From Nymphaea colorata (lineage: Eukaryota; Streptophyta; Magnoliopsida; Nymphaeales; Nymphaeaceae), in NCBI RefSeq assembly GCF_008831285.2, contig NC_045140.1:25190131-25254130 (forward strand): a DNA stretch of 64,000 bases, written 5' to 3'. Of this stretch, positions 24,209-34,825 are shown one piece after another (positions within the stretch are counted from its first letter, which is position 1; every line of letters begins with the position of its first letter). The notes beneath the pieces are model-generated. The model made no database searches. It was not told where the DNA came from and saw only the letters and a program-made list of their open reading frames with translations. The position numbers and the translations under genes are program-made.

Positions 24209-25174
24209 TCATGCCATTGTTTGAACTAAACAACCAACATCTCCCATTACAGCTGCCAAGGATCCAAGCAGTTCATGTTTGCGTTCAATCCGTGCTACAG
24301 ATCTGTCATCATAAAAAAACACATTTGCTTTTGCATTTATCTCAATCCAACTGCAACCTGGCTGCTTGTTTGCTCTCCGTTTCCTCATTAGGGTTCCAAT
24401 GATTGCAGCATCTCACCACATTCCCCTTGCTGCATACATATTTGAAACAAGTACATGTACTCCATCTATAGGCTGCAAATTCATGACTTTTCTGGAAGCA
24501 ATTTCTCCCAGATTCAGATTCCCATGAATTCTACATAAACTGAGCAAGGTTTCCCATTCAGTGGTTAAAAGATCATCAGGAATTTCCCTTATAAATTTCA
24601 CAGCCTCATTGAGGTGACCAGATCTACCAAGAAGGTCAACCATACAGGCACCTAGCATTCCATGCAACTAAATCTCTCTTCAGTCAAAAACTAATGCAGC
24701 ATCACACAGAATACCACATCTTGAATACATGTAATTGGTGAACTCAAAACCAAAGTATCATGTTCAAAAGAAGATTTGATTGTGCGAAGGTGGACCGTTT
24801 CCCCCCATCCTAAAGCAGCAAAAGCAGCACAAACTGAGAGGACAACTGTAAAAGTGCCTTGATCAGGCTGATATCCATCAACAATCATCCCTGGAGAGCC
24901 AAAAAAGTGCTTCCCAACTTTGATAACCAGAAATCAGTGTGTTACATGAAATTGTATCTCTTTGAGGCATCACTTCAAACCAATTACATGCATTAGCCAT
25001 ATCACTTTTCATTACATAGCCTTGTAAAATACAATTCCATGACACAGTATCTCGTTTATGCATCTGCACAAACAATTTTGAAGCATCATCAAGCATGCCA
25101 TTCTTAATGTAACCACTAATCATCGAATTACAGGCCATAACCTCTTTTTGAGTCATCATGACAAACAATATCAA
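24209..25174 (-). pseudogene. Pentatricopeptide-repeat (PLS/E class) gene fragment
   Basis: PPR proteins bind and process organelle RNA. Three consecutive motif starts are visible in 25150-24900 (CNSMISGYIKNG, WNCILQGYVMK, CNTLISGYQ). An L-type stretch with PDQGTFTVVLSVCAA follows, then DLLGRSGHLNEA, the E-motif PGCSWIEINAKANVFFYDD, and a stop at 24209. It is broken: the frame shifts near 24900, the segment between the VFCVML and ACMVDLLGR motifs lacks the usual 60 or so residues, and a TGA interrupts the frame after AARGMW (about 24410). There is no start or targeting peptide, so only the 3' part of a parent gene is present. It lies inside a TIR element, so it may have been captured. Confidence 0.85.
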
Positions 25175-26080
25175 TGAGCAACCTGCTAGTGGACATGTTC
25201 CTCACTAATTGCACTTGTTTATAGTCAAAATTAGTGCAACGATAGTGGTAGAGCAAAACCAAAATAAACGTAACCACTGCTATCAGAGGCTTCACTCTCA
25301 AATGCCTACGTGAAGTGGTGCCTTTGATGCCTCTTTGGTTGATCTTCTGGAGGGGGGGCTTGCAGTTTTCAGAGGCTTCACTCGTCTTTTTTTTTTTCGT
25401 TTACTTTTACTCCCTGTGTTTTTCCCCTGCCCTTTTCCTTTTTATTGCTGTTGACTATTAGTAACCCGAAACCCCATCTTTGGTTTCTGGACAATAACGA
25501 TGGTAGGCGCCATTATGCACATCTACCATCTTTGGTTTCCTCTTTATACACGCGATTGTAATAAGGACATTGAAACCAGAAAATGTGTGCAGAACGGGCA
25601 AGAAACCCGCAGTCAAAAACAACATTAAAAAATTAAGTCAAGCCCTTCACAAAATTAGGCAAAACGGGTCTCCAAGATCATTAATCAGAAAGGAAAATAA
25701 CAATAGAGAAAAAGATGGAAGTGGAGGAGGATCAGTTTTAGGAAGCCGCAAAGAAGAAAAACGTCAAGGAAAAGGAGCAAGAGATAAACAGAATAAGAAA
25801 GACGCTGTCTACTGCTAGGACGAGCGAGAGAGAGAGTGGTTGAAGAAACTTCTATCAAAAAATGAAAACCGCCACCTGATGAGGACGAAGATGAGAAGAG
25901 GAAGACGAGGCAGCAGCAGTGTGAGGCAGTGGTGGAGGACGAAGAAAAAAAGAGAAAGACGAGGCAGCGGCACCGTGAGGATGAAGATGAGAAGAGGAGA
26001 CGAGCAACGTGAGGCAGCCGCAGAGGACGAAGATAAGAAGAGGAAGACCAGGGGAGCCCGACGCAAAGATCCTTGACGGG
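25175..26080. other. Non-coding interior of the TIR element with a purine-rich block
   Basis: 25850-26060 repeats GAGGACGAAGAT, GAAGAAGAGG and GTGAGGCAGC words on the plus strand. The long ORFs here on both strands are low-complexity (Ser/Leu-rich or Arg/Lys-rich) and are products of this composition rather than genes. CAGAGGCTTCACTC occurs twice (25284 and 25369). Confidence 0.5.
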
Positions 26081-26319
26081 CAAAAAAATATTTTTGGAAA
26101 CATTTCTCCACCTCTTGGTTGCGGTGGAAACATGTTTTTGGAGATTTCTTTCCGAAAACGCTTTCAACAAGATAAACCACAAAATTTTTAAAAATTTGAA
26201 TTTTTTTTTTCTTGAGCTACGGGGTTTTTCCCATCAAACGGGCCCTAAGGATAAGATTTAAAGAGATATCGTTGCCTCCATTTGTTCTCCATTATTGAGA
26301 TTTTCAGTCGTAGTTGATT

Positions 26320-26425
26320 ACTTTTGAGAATCCGGACAATGCCCTCAATTATTGTCGTTGCCCAATCATGGAGCCTAGCAACTTTTTTTTTTTTTTTATA
26401 CTTCAGTGAAAGAAATATCTATAAC
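26320..26425. repeat. Segment shared with 32030-32255
   Basis: CGTTGCCCAATCATGGAGC and ACTTCAGTGAAAGAAATAT occur here and upstream of UGT gene 2 in the same order, with an extra 110 bp in the second copy. This is probably the far end of the duplicated UGT block. Confidence 0.65.
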
Positions 26426-26581
26426 CCGTGCTTACTCGAATCAGTTCCATTGAACCCACCATCCGTTTTCCTTCCAGAAACAATATTTTAGTTTGGCTAT
26501 GACTCAGCGTTTGGTTAGACAAGTTTGAAACGTCATGACAAAAAAAGATTGCGGCTCACGTGGACGACTATCAATAGCATT

Positions 26582-26910
26582 TAATTTAGGGGTGGGCATT
26601 AGGCCCTGCCCTGTAAGACCTAGCCCGGATCGGCCCGTCGGGCCTTGTAAGACCAAGCCCGGGTCAGCTCGTCGGGCTCGGCCCGATGGGGGAAGAAGGA
26701 GAGGTGGAGGGGAAGGGGGGATGGGGGAAGAAGGAGAGGCTGAGGAAGGAGGGGAAGGGGGAAGCAAGAGAGGTGGAGGATGGGGGACCGGTCGGGCCGG
26801 GCCACACCATTGGGCCCGAGACCTGGTTTTCCTGGCCTGAATTCGGGCCCGACTGGGCCGGGTACCGCGTACCCACCGGCGGCCCGGCCTGACGACCAGA
26901 CCTAATTTAG
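26582..26910. mobile_element. Small hAT-like element rich in GGGCC
   Basis: The 313-bp body (26590-26902) starts GGGTGGGCATTAGGCC and is flanked by the 8-bp direct repeat TAATTTAG on both sides. Ends (TAGGGGTGGG against TAGGTCTGGT when complemented) are only partly inverted, so classification as hAT rests on the 8-bp duplication and the start sequence. The body is GGGCC/CCCGG-rich with a purine-only core. It has no coding capacity. Confidence 0.6.
26684..26792 (+). repeat. G-rich purine tract, possible G-quadruplex
   Basis: GATGGGGGAAGAAGGAGAG is duplicated at 26687 and 26721, and the tract has many runs of three to six G on the plus strand. It forms the core of the small element. Confidence 0.7.
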
Positions 26911-27528
26911 ATCCTCATTTCACGGTTTGGGAATCGTAACATGTGTTACTTTTATTCTAAAATATTTAATATATGTAACTAATTTAAATTAAATACATAA
27001 AACAATAACATCCGGTCACTGTTCTCAAACAATCAAAGAACTCAACCAGCATGTGTAAACTGTAAAGTGTAAATCATGAGTTAAGTTAACTTGCTTATGG
27101 AAGTTAGGTCCTAACTAGTGAGACGAGGGGCATGTTGTATTTCTACACATTAAGAAAATTACAAATATTTTAATGTGCACGAGGATGGAACATTAGAAAT
27201 ATATATATATATATTTTTGACAAGGATATCTAAAATATGACTGCCACATGCAACACACGGATGTGCATTATTAATTAAAACGCACCACCCGATTCATATA
27301 CTCTGAGAGGCTAGAGAATATTTCCATCAAAATCTGGACAAAAGAATCCCTAACTCATGTCAAACAGGGTTATATGCATCATATTAGTGCACGAATTTTC
27401 GTGTGTCTGTATTGTTAATGACTAAAACACACTTTTAGTGTATATTAAAAGTAAAATTTTACTTCTTATGAAAAAATAAAAGTACCCTATGGCGAAATGG
27501 AGCAAGTTGTCATGTTTTTGGGTGCGTC

Positions 27529-27971
27529 TAGAGCTGTTCATGAGTGAGTTTGGGCCGAGTTCAGCCAGCTCGAACTCGGCTTGCATGTCTTGAAAGAAAC
27601 TCAAACTCGACTCGATTAAGCTCGAGCCGAAGATTGGCTTGAGCCAAGCCAAGCATTTCATCAAAAAAATATTTTTTTAAATGAAGAGGTGACATATAGA
27701 CTTAAACATGGAACCTCCCACGTACTGGTCACATGTGTACCCATTTGAACAATCTACTTTTTTGATAATTTTATGAAATGTATTTTATATATTTTCTTTA
27801 TCAAGCTTAGCTTAACTGAGTCGAACTCACTTAAGCTCAACTCATTTAGGTTGTCAAGTTCATTTCTTAACTCGAACTCAACTTGTTTAATAAACAAGTC
27901 GAGTTCAAGTCAAGTTTATCGAGTGAGTTCGAGTCGAGCTCGAATTAGCTCAACTCGTTGAACAGCCCTAA
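27529..27971. mobile_element. hAT-like MITE in the left arm
   Basis: Ends TAGAGCTGTTC and GAACAGCCCTA are inverted repeats. The flanks GGTGCGTC (27521-27528) and GGTGTGTT (27972-27979) are an 8-bp target duplication with two C/T differences. The interior is rich in ACTCGA/GAGCTCGA words. No coding capacity. Confidence 0.75.
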
Positions 27972-28571
27972 GGTGTGTTTGCTAATTTAACACCAGAGTT
28001 ATATGTTGATAAGAGTCATTGTATGTTGGGATCTGACATTTATAAATGTCTCTATCGATTCTATTTGTGAATGCTGGATGAAAACTGCATGTATTATTAG
28101 ACAAACTGGTTTTAGTTAATGTCATCAACTAGAACCCAATCTATTCCTGCATAATATTATGTTCTCGCCCTCTCTATTATTGTACAATGTTTTGCTGCAT
28201 CATGGATCATTTATTACCAGGAGGCTGCATGTATTAATAAAGCTAATAAAGTCAGCACAGGATGCACCTGAGATAATCTATCTTATGATTCCCTCATGCA
28301 GTTAAAATCTCCTATGATCACTGTAGGAGAGCTTTGAGCCTTTGATAGATGATGCAAGCAGCCAAATGCTCCCTACACCAGCTTCGAACAGAACTACTAC
28401 TAGGCATATATACACTCAAAGCATTGAAACTAAAACCAGTTTGTCTAATAGTGCATGCAGTTTTTATCCAGCATTCACAAAGAGAACCGATAGAGACATT
28501 TATAACTGTCACTCCCAACATATAATCACTCATACGAACATGTAACTCTGGTGTTAGATTAGCAACACACC

Positions 28572-28981
28572 TAGGGCTGTTTAACGAGTCAAGCTAATTC
28601 GTGCTCGACTCGAACTGGCTTGATAAATTTGACTTGACGAGTTCGAGTTAAGACATGCACTCGAGAACCTAAACGAGTCGAGTTCGAGTTAAGTGGGTTC
28701 GACTTGGATAAACTCTAGAAAGAAAATATATGAAACACATCTCATAAAATTATCTAAAAAAGCAAGATTGATCAAATGAGTACACAAGTGACTGGTTACG
28801 TGGAAGGTTCCATGTTTAAGTTTATATGTCACATCTTCCTTTAAAAATATATATATATATTTTTTAATAAAATGCTTGAACTTGGCTCAAGCCAATCTTC
28901 GGCTTGAGCTTAATCTAGCCTAGTTCAAGTTTCTTTCAAAACATGCAAGCCAACTTCGAGCTGGCTCAACTCAACTTGAAA
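28572..28981. mobile_element. hAT-like MITE in the right arm
   Basis: This is the same element in the opposite direction (410 bp), flanked on both sides by perfect AACACACC (28564-28571 and 28982-28989), the complement of the left arm's GGTGTGTT. One end has decayed while the other reads TAGGGCTGTT. Confidence 0.8.
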
Positions 28982-29071
28982 AACACACCTAAAAATAAAA
29001 ACGCGACGACTTGCTCCATTTCACCATAGGGTACTTTCATTTTATTCATAAGAAGTAAAATTTTACTTTTA

Positions 29072-29546
29072 CCCTCATAAGGGAAATCTTCTGGTTTACC
29101 ATCAAGGACATTTTTTTCTTTGATGCAGAGTCAAACCTAACATAAAGCATTTTCTGAGAGTAAAGCATAATGAGCCAAGGGCACCACTAGGCGCGGAGCT
29201 GGGGCAGGGCCATGGCAGGTTTTAAGAACAAAAATTTCTACTAATAACTTTTTAAAGTATAAAATGTTGGAAAATATAATTCATTCTTGTCAAAATTTTG
29301 GAAAATATAATTTGACCTCTAACAAAAATTTCGTCTCTCCTCTCCGGAAGCACCATGGTCTAAAAACATTTAAAGCCATTGAATGTAGGGTCGTCCTTGA
29401 CAAGAATTTGGTGCACACAAGTACAGCAAATATAAACCCGGTTTGGTTGTTAAAGGGTTGCAAACGAGGAAGAAGCCCAATGGTCAATACACGTCGATGG
29501 ATCTGTATCCTGATCTGGGTCCGAGTCAGATACCGAAAAAAGCGAG
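29072..29546. other. Spacer and probable 3' UTR of UGT gene 2
   Basis: GGCGCGGAGCTGGGGCAGG near 29190 resembles a hAT-type transposon end. The last 70 bases before the stop align loosely with those behind UGT gene 1 (GATCTGT, then a GGGTCCGAGTC or GGTTCGGAGTC block). Confidence 0.4.
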
Positions 29547-31654
29547 TCACTCTACCGAGTCAGTAGGTCCGCCGCTCAACATCTCCACCAGGGCCTTGAG
29601 GTTCCGACTCGAGCTTCCAGTGGGTCCCGCAGCCTCATGCGCCTTGTGCTTCCACTGGCTAACCTTCTCCCTCATCCCCTTTCCCTCCCCTTCGTCCAGC
29701 ACGAGCCGAACCGCCTCCACCACCGATTCTCTGGTGCACGTCCCGCCCTTCAGCCGCAGTCCGGTCCCCAGAACACGCTCGACCAGACGGGAATTCACAC
29801 GCTGATCGCCGTAGAATGGGCGCATGATCATGGGGACTCCATCGACCAAGTTCTCGAGTAGTGAGTTATAGCCACCATGAGACAAGAACACGCCGGTGGA
29901 GGCGTGCCGGATAACCAGCAGCTGCGGTGCCCATGGAACCACCAGTCCCCGACCTTTCACCCGGTCAACGAAGTCGGCCGGCAGATCAGCATGCCGCTCC
30001 GGCTTCAAGGACCAAAGGAACGGCTGCCTAGAGAACTCTAGGCCCTCCGCCAGCGCCACGAGCTCGTGCTTCGAAAGCAAAAGGTCGGCCACAGTGCCGA
30101 AGCTGACGTAGACAACAGAGTTGGGCGGGTGGGAGTCGAGGAAGGGAAGGCAGCCATTGCGGTCAGCTGATGCCGTCGAGAGGTGCAGTGGGCCGACAAA
30201 GAGGCAGGCCGGAATCTTGTTGTGGATGGCCGGGAGGGAGAAGGACTCGAAGGCGTCAAAGGTGTTGACGATGACGGCTGCAGAGCGCGGCGTGGTGCGG
30301 GCCACTTCCTCGAGAAGAAGAGAGAATAGGGAGTCCAAGCGGCCGGAGATGATGCCTTCCGGTAGGTCCTGGAGTGTTAGGAAGGGAAGACCGGGGATGC
30401 AGTCGACGGCCACAGCTCCATTGCTGTCAGGATTCACTGCCATTGTTGTCATACAAGTAATTAAAGTACAGACAAGCCACTTGTGGAAGATTTTTGGGGA
30501 GATCGACTGACAACTCACAAATCCGTGGAGATGTAGCAATCAAGGGTGAAGACGTTTTTTTTTCTTTACTAACAAGATCATATTAGCTTTTTAATCTTGA
30601 ACCATGACACCTTTTCATAAAACCGGGATCCTCATGTATCTTACTGGCCATAACTATATCTTAATTAATCGGTCCTTTACTTTTTAGATAAATGAACAAA
30701 AGACGGGCGGCTTTGGAAACTAGACTGCATAAGTGAATGCTAGCTTCATATAAAATTAACCACAAAGATGCGACTTGTTTGTGTTATAAAAGTTAGCAAT
30801 GAACAAAAACTCGCGCTTTTCAACGCAGATAAAAGATTTTACGAGTATTCAGCTTATGGGAACCTAATCATTCATATCAAGTTAGGATTTTGGGCATGAA
30901 AATTACGTATCTGTGATTGGCTTTTTGGAAAAAGTGCTTGCAAATTGGCTTTTCTCCACTCAGTAGCTTACGCAAAGCGTTAGGTTATGCTCATGCTCTG
31001 TTACTGCAGCCCCTGGTTTTATACTCTCTATCTTGCCCCTTTCATTTTACCGAAGGTGACATCTTGTCATCTTGTTTTCCCTTCTAAAATACTTGTGTTG
31101 GATGATAGGCGAAGCCAGAAGAACCTCTTCCGCAGAGACAGAAAGAGGGAGAGAGAGAGAGACGTACATCCACTGGCGTTGGTCGTTTCCCTGATGTGGT
31201 GGGTATAGAGATGGGCGGTGAGGCTGGAGGCTGCGGCTGTCCAAAAGGAGATCCTGGGCACACCCAGCTCGTCCGCGAGGTCCTGCGTAAACGAGAGGAA
31301 GGAGTCGCTGAGCAAGCAGGAAACAGGGGGCACGGCCGCAAGGGCCTGACGGAGTCCGTCGAGGGCCGACCTCATGAACAGCTCGACTGTTTCATCCGGC
31401 CGCTGCGGTGAAGAGGCAAATCCCTCCGGCAGCCCGTCGGGGACGTCGTGGAACGTGAGGTTGGCCATGTCCTTGCAGGCAGCGATCTGCACGGACATGG
31501 AAGCCATGGAGGCAGCAGTTGTGAAGAAGGAGAAGCGGACGTCCTCAGCTACGGTGGCCAGGTTCCGGCCGAGGGTCAGCAGGCAGCTGGGATGTGACGC
31601 AAAGGGGAAGGCCACGAGGGCGACGTGGGGAACCTGCTGTTTGACACTTCTCAT
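29547..31654 (-). CDS. UGT78-like flavonoid 3-O-glycosyltransferase, gene 2
   Basis: Exon 1 is 31168-31654 and exon 2 is 29547-30436, with a 731-bp intron (GTACGT donor, CAG acceptor, phase 1), giving 458 residues. Exon 1 has exactly the same length as in gene 1 (487 bp). Catalytic His (residue 21, FASHPSC) and Asp (LLSDSF) are present. The PSPG box reads WAPQLLVIRHAST, then HGGYNS instead of HCGWNS, and ends in GDQ, so it keeps the terminal Gln usual for UDP-glucose users. By this criterion it is the more likely active member of the pair. Soluble cytosolic enzyme, UDP-sugar to flavonoid 3-OH by family knowledge; substrate untested. Same strand as gene 1, about 11 kb away, so it is a tandem duplicate. 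Confidence 0.87.
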
Positions 31655-32255
31655 CCCTTCTACTTCTTCCTCCTCCTTCGATCCTTTCGTCTTAATCGAG
31701 AGTTGCACTTCTCTGAGCGGCGGCACACACAGAGTGGTGCCATATTAATGGAGAGGAGGCAGGCGATGGATGGCCTACATGCGGGCGAGTGATACGGTCG
31801 GATCCGTGCAGGTGAGATGAACGGCCGATCAATCTCGATCTGAAAAACGGACGGTGGAAACTCGTCCACAAACACCTGGCTGTCCCCTCACGGACGACGT
31901 GTCTCTCCGGTTTGCTCTGAAACTTTGCCAAAAACTAAGGCATCAGGTCCATCCTTCTACCAAACGGTCCAAATCCCGTGCTTCTCCGCTTTCTCCATTT
32001 TCATTTTAAATGCAATCGAGAATTCGCCAAAAACTGCTAGTTACCAGAATCCAGTTTATGTCTCAATTATTTCCGTTGCCCAATCATGGAGCTTAGCTAG
32101 CAAAGTTTATATAATTTCTCACTGACTCATAATTCCATTCAATGGTTGAGAACTGTTTCATCCATTTACTTCGTTCCCTTTCAATTTCAGGGATGAAGCA
32201 TTATTAAGGTTTTTTTTTTCTTTTTATGTTGTACTTCAGTGAAAGAAATATCTAT
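31655..32255 (-). promoter_or_regulatory. Upstream region of UGT gene 2, partly shared with gene 1
   Basis: The block GTGAGATGAACGGCCGA followed by ATCTGA (31808-31842) also precedes gene 1. The segment 32030-32255 matches 26320-26425. Between the two shared blocks gene 2 has a few hundred bases while gene 1 has more than 7 kb filled with elements. A CCATTAATAT stretch near 31740 could hold a weak TATA. Confidence 0.45.
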
Positions 32256-34130
32256 GTTCTAAAACCAATTGTTTTGTTTCTTTTATGGTCTTTTAGATCT
32301 CACTAACCCATCTAAACGAGCATCTTCTTAAATTCTGATCATTTGTGTAAGTCGAAATATTTTACTTATAGTCTAGAGCCGAGCCAAAAAAAAATTCATA
32401 AGGGAGACCGAATTAAAGTTTTTAAATTTTATTAAAGTTTTTAAATTTTGACATTTTAAAAATTTTAAAAATTTACATGTAATTTAAAAAACAATATTGA
32501 AGTGGCCCAAGAGCCCATGGGGTCCCCCACTTGACTCCATAATAATGTGAAGCCCATTATTTTCTCCACAATATCAAGTTTTTTTACTGTGTGAATTTTC
32601 TTACAGAACCCAAAAAGTTTGAGCTGAATCAGTGTCATGTTACATCCAACCACTGACGCCTCTGTCATCAATTCTCCACTAAAAGTTTTGAGTGCAAGAG
32701 TATATTATTTGCAGTGGGGTAGCCACATGTGGGCAATTGCCCACACCAGTTCTTTAAAATTTGTTTTTTTCTTTCTGTCACCATGTGATGAGTGGTATGT
32801 TGTAGCCACTTAGTTCAGTCTTCTGCTTGGCAGTGGGAGGTTGGTTAAATGGTTTCTCGTTCATGTTCTTAAATTGAAAAAGCTGTTAGAGGCAGGTTGG
32901 AATCCATCAAACTAGAAGCCGGACGGACCCAAACTGTTGATCAGCTTAACATTAAGCCATTGAATCAAACTAATGAAGAAAAGTTAATATCATGTCTCAA
33001 TCTGAATTGACAAATTCCAATCCGACTCTCAAGATTTACATCTAAAACCAAATCTGACTTTTAAATAAATGCAAACTGCATTGCGATATGTTAACAAGTG
33101 GTTTCTTAAATACATGGATATTAGAAAATTCGAATTTGAATCTGTTTGGAAAATTTTAAAACCAAATTTGAATCCGAATATAATCGTATGCCATTCTTTA
33201 AATCTGAATCCAAAACAACTTTTTAAGCAGATGTTAATTTTTTTCCGTATCTGATTTTTTCTGAAGAATTTTTTTAACCGAATATATGATCATATGTCAT
33301 ATATCCAGTACAAATTGGATTTTTTTTTTTATCCTAGTTGAATCCCTACTGGATATGATCCTCAGCACGCTATTTCGTGAGGTCCTGCAAATGAGCAGAA
33401 AGAGTTGTTGGCCAATGGTGGAGCTGAGGCGGCCACTTGCCCATACAAATATTTTTACGGAAAATGTCTTTTAAAAATTTAAACAAAAAATTTAGTTTGA
33501 ATAAAAAAGGCATATTCACCATCTAAATACTAGCTTATCTTTATTGGCGACGCTGAAGCCAGAAAATTCTTTGGTCTATATGCCCGTGATCTAAACGGGA
33601 CAAATTGGACCGTCGGATAAATAAATAAAATGGGCTCATGATTGCGGGAGGGCTCACGGGCTACACATCGACAAAAAAAAACCCTCGTTCACGGGGGGCG
33701 CTGATTTGCCCAAATTACACAAATACCCCTCCCAAAATTGGACTGAGGACAACCTTGATCATAGATGGCTTAGTCGGTGTAATTCTATTTAATACGTCAG
33801 TCGTTTTCTTATTGGTGTAGTGTACAGAACTCCATGATGCCCATGCAAATATGCACTAAATATTGACATTATTTTCCAATAATCATCACAATGGATCCCT
33901 ATTTCCGGACAATTTTATCAATCAGAGGCACAATGTTCAAGTCTTTTTTACACTTTCGTATCCTTGAATTATTTTCCGAATGTAGTTACCAACAACAAAA
34001 GAAGACTTTCTATCGAACATTGTTCTGGTGACTTTGTTAAGGACTTACATCAGGATCTTACCCGGACAAATTGCCAGTTTATACAATTAAGCTGTAGAAG
34101 GCCATTTTTGGTATTGCCCTTCATTTTTTT
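32256..34130. other. Spacer with repeat fragments
   Basis: 32875-32945 (GCTGTTAGAGGCAGGTTGGAATCCATC) is a fragment of the TRIM family at 20444. 33120-33345 pairs with 2275-2460. GGCAATTGCCCACACC (about 32735) and GAGGCGGCCACTTGCCCATAC (about 33427) look like worn transposon ends. No gene is seen. Confidence 0.45.
33120..33345. repeat. Decayed dispersed repeat, copy 2
   Basis: Partner of 2275-2460 in the same orientation; see that entry for the shared words. Confidence 0.5.
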
Positions 34131-34131
34131 T

Positions 34132-34147
34132 TATATATATACATATA
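34132..34147 (+). promoter_or_regulatory. TATA box of the PR-1 gene at 34253
   Basis: TATATATATACATATA lies about 110 bp before the ATG and is the only strong TATA match upstream. Transcription would start near 34165-34180. Confidence 0.6.
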
Positions 34148-34172
34148 ATCGCGCGCACCAAGACAAGGCAAG

Positions 34173-34298
34173 ATGAACAATTTGCCAGGCAGACCAAGCC
34201 CCTTCCAGCACCAGACTAAGGCTCAACCGCAGAGTGCACCTGCACCCCACTCATGGCAGTGGCGCCACTCTTCTTTCTCCTCCTCACCACCCACATAG
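34173..34298 (+). other. Overlapping upstream ORF
   Basis: An ATG at 34173 opens a 41-codon frame that ends at TAG 34296-34298, overlapping the PR-1 start (34253) in another frame. It matters only if the transcript begins before 34173, which the TATA position leaves open. Confidence 0.4.
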
Positions 34299-34825
34299 CC
34301 TCTGCTCGTGTTTTGCCTTCACCGGGAACCGCCGAGACCTCGCCGGCCGATAACCGCACTATCTACGACGCGTCGAGCCAATTCTGCTTGGGCTGCATCG
34401 CCGAGTCCATGGAGTTCCTGCTTGCTCACAACTGGGCGCGAGCACAGCACCTGGAGCTGCCTCTGATATGGGACTTTGAGGTAGAAAAGTATGCGAGGTG
34501 GTGGGCAGGTGAAAGGAAGTCTGACTGCAAGTTGCAGCATTCATTTGACAATGGGACTTTTGTGATGGGGGAGAACATCTTTTGGGGCAGCGGCTCTGGC
34601 TGGTCTCCTCGTGATGCTGTGCGGGCATGGGTTGATGAGCAGAAGTACTATTCTTACAGCGGAAACCAATGCCTAGGGGGGCATGTGTGTGGGCACTACA
34701 CTCAGGTTGTGTGGAGGGAAACCAGAAGGCTCGGGTGCGCTAGGGTTGTCTGTGACACTGGGGATGTGTTCATGACCTGCAACTATGACCCGCCTGGGAA
34801 CTATATTGGCCAGAGACCTTACTGA
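34253..34825 (+). CDS. PR-1-like secreted CAP-domain protein
   Basis: A single exon of 190 residues, usual for PR-1. A hydrophobic N-terminus (PLFFLLLTTHIASA, residues 5-18) is a secretion signal. The CAP domain runs from about residue 55 to 190 with LLAHNWARA, MGENIFWGSG, CGHYTQVVWR (CAP signature 1) and CNYDPPGNYIGQRPY (signature 2). The cavity His59, Glu107 and His148 are present. Family members are secreted to the apoplast, bind sterols and are induced by pathogens. Between signal and domain sits an unusual CLGC pair (Cys45, Cys48) that I do not recall in standard PR-1. Two relatives lie on the minus strand (35165 and 40461). Confidence 0.92.
   Translation: MAVAPLFFLLLTTHIASARVLPSPGTAETSPADNRTIYDASSQFCLGCIAESMEFLLAHNWARAQHLELPLIWDFEVEKYARWWAGERKSDCKLQHSFDNGTFVMGENIFWGSGSGWSPRDAVRAWVDEQKYYSYSGNQCLGGHVCGHYTQVVWRETRRLGCARVVCDTGDVFMTCNYDPPGNYIGQRPY

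Larger units (their letters stand above)
23534..26248. mobile_element. Pack-type TIR element carrying a PPR gene piece
   Basis: GGCCCGTTTGATGG near the left end (23543-23556) and its complement CCATCAAACGGGCC near the right end (26231-26244) form terminal inverted repeats. The 2.7-kb interval is flanked by the 11-bp direct repeat GGATAAGATTT. Inside are a 74-bp tandem repeat next to the left end, a broken PPR gene (24209-25174) and a purine-rich simple-sequence block. No transposase is seen, so it would be non-autonomous. A 9-11 bp duplication suggests the Mutator-like class, but GGCCCGTTTG termini also occur in hAT-type MITEs. Confidence 0.55.
27446..29071. repeat. 1.6-kb long inverted repeat (imperfect palindrome)
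   Basis: The left arm (27446-28117) and right arm (28428-29071) are reverse complements. For instance TAAAAGTAAAATTTTACTTCTTATG at the left outer end pairs with the right outer end, as does ACCCTATGG(C/T)GAAATGGAGCAAG. Identity is about 85% by eye over the parts I compared. Weaker similarity continues into the 310-bp centre. Each arm contains a hAT-like MITE at the same place, so the DNA was duplicated in inverted orientation after that insertion. A transcript across it would fold into a long hairpin. Confidence 0.85.

Noticed and set aside
25685-26182. 165-codon Ser-rich ORF on the minus strand
   Set aside because: Product of a purine/pyrimidine simple-sequence block; low complexity and no second line of evidence.
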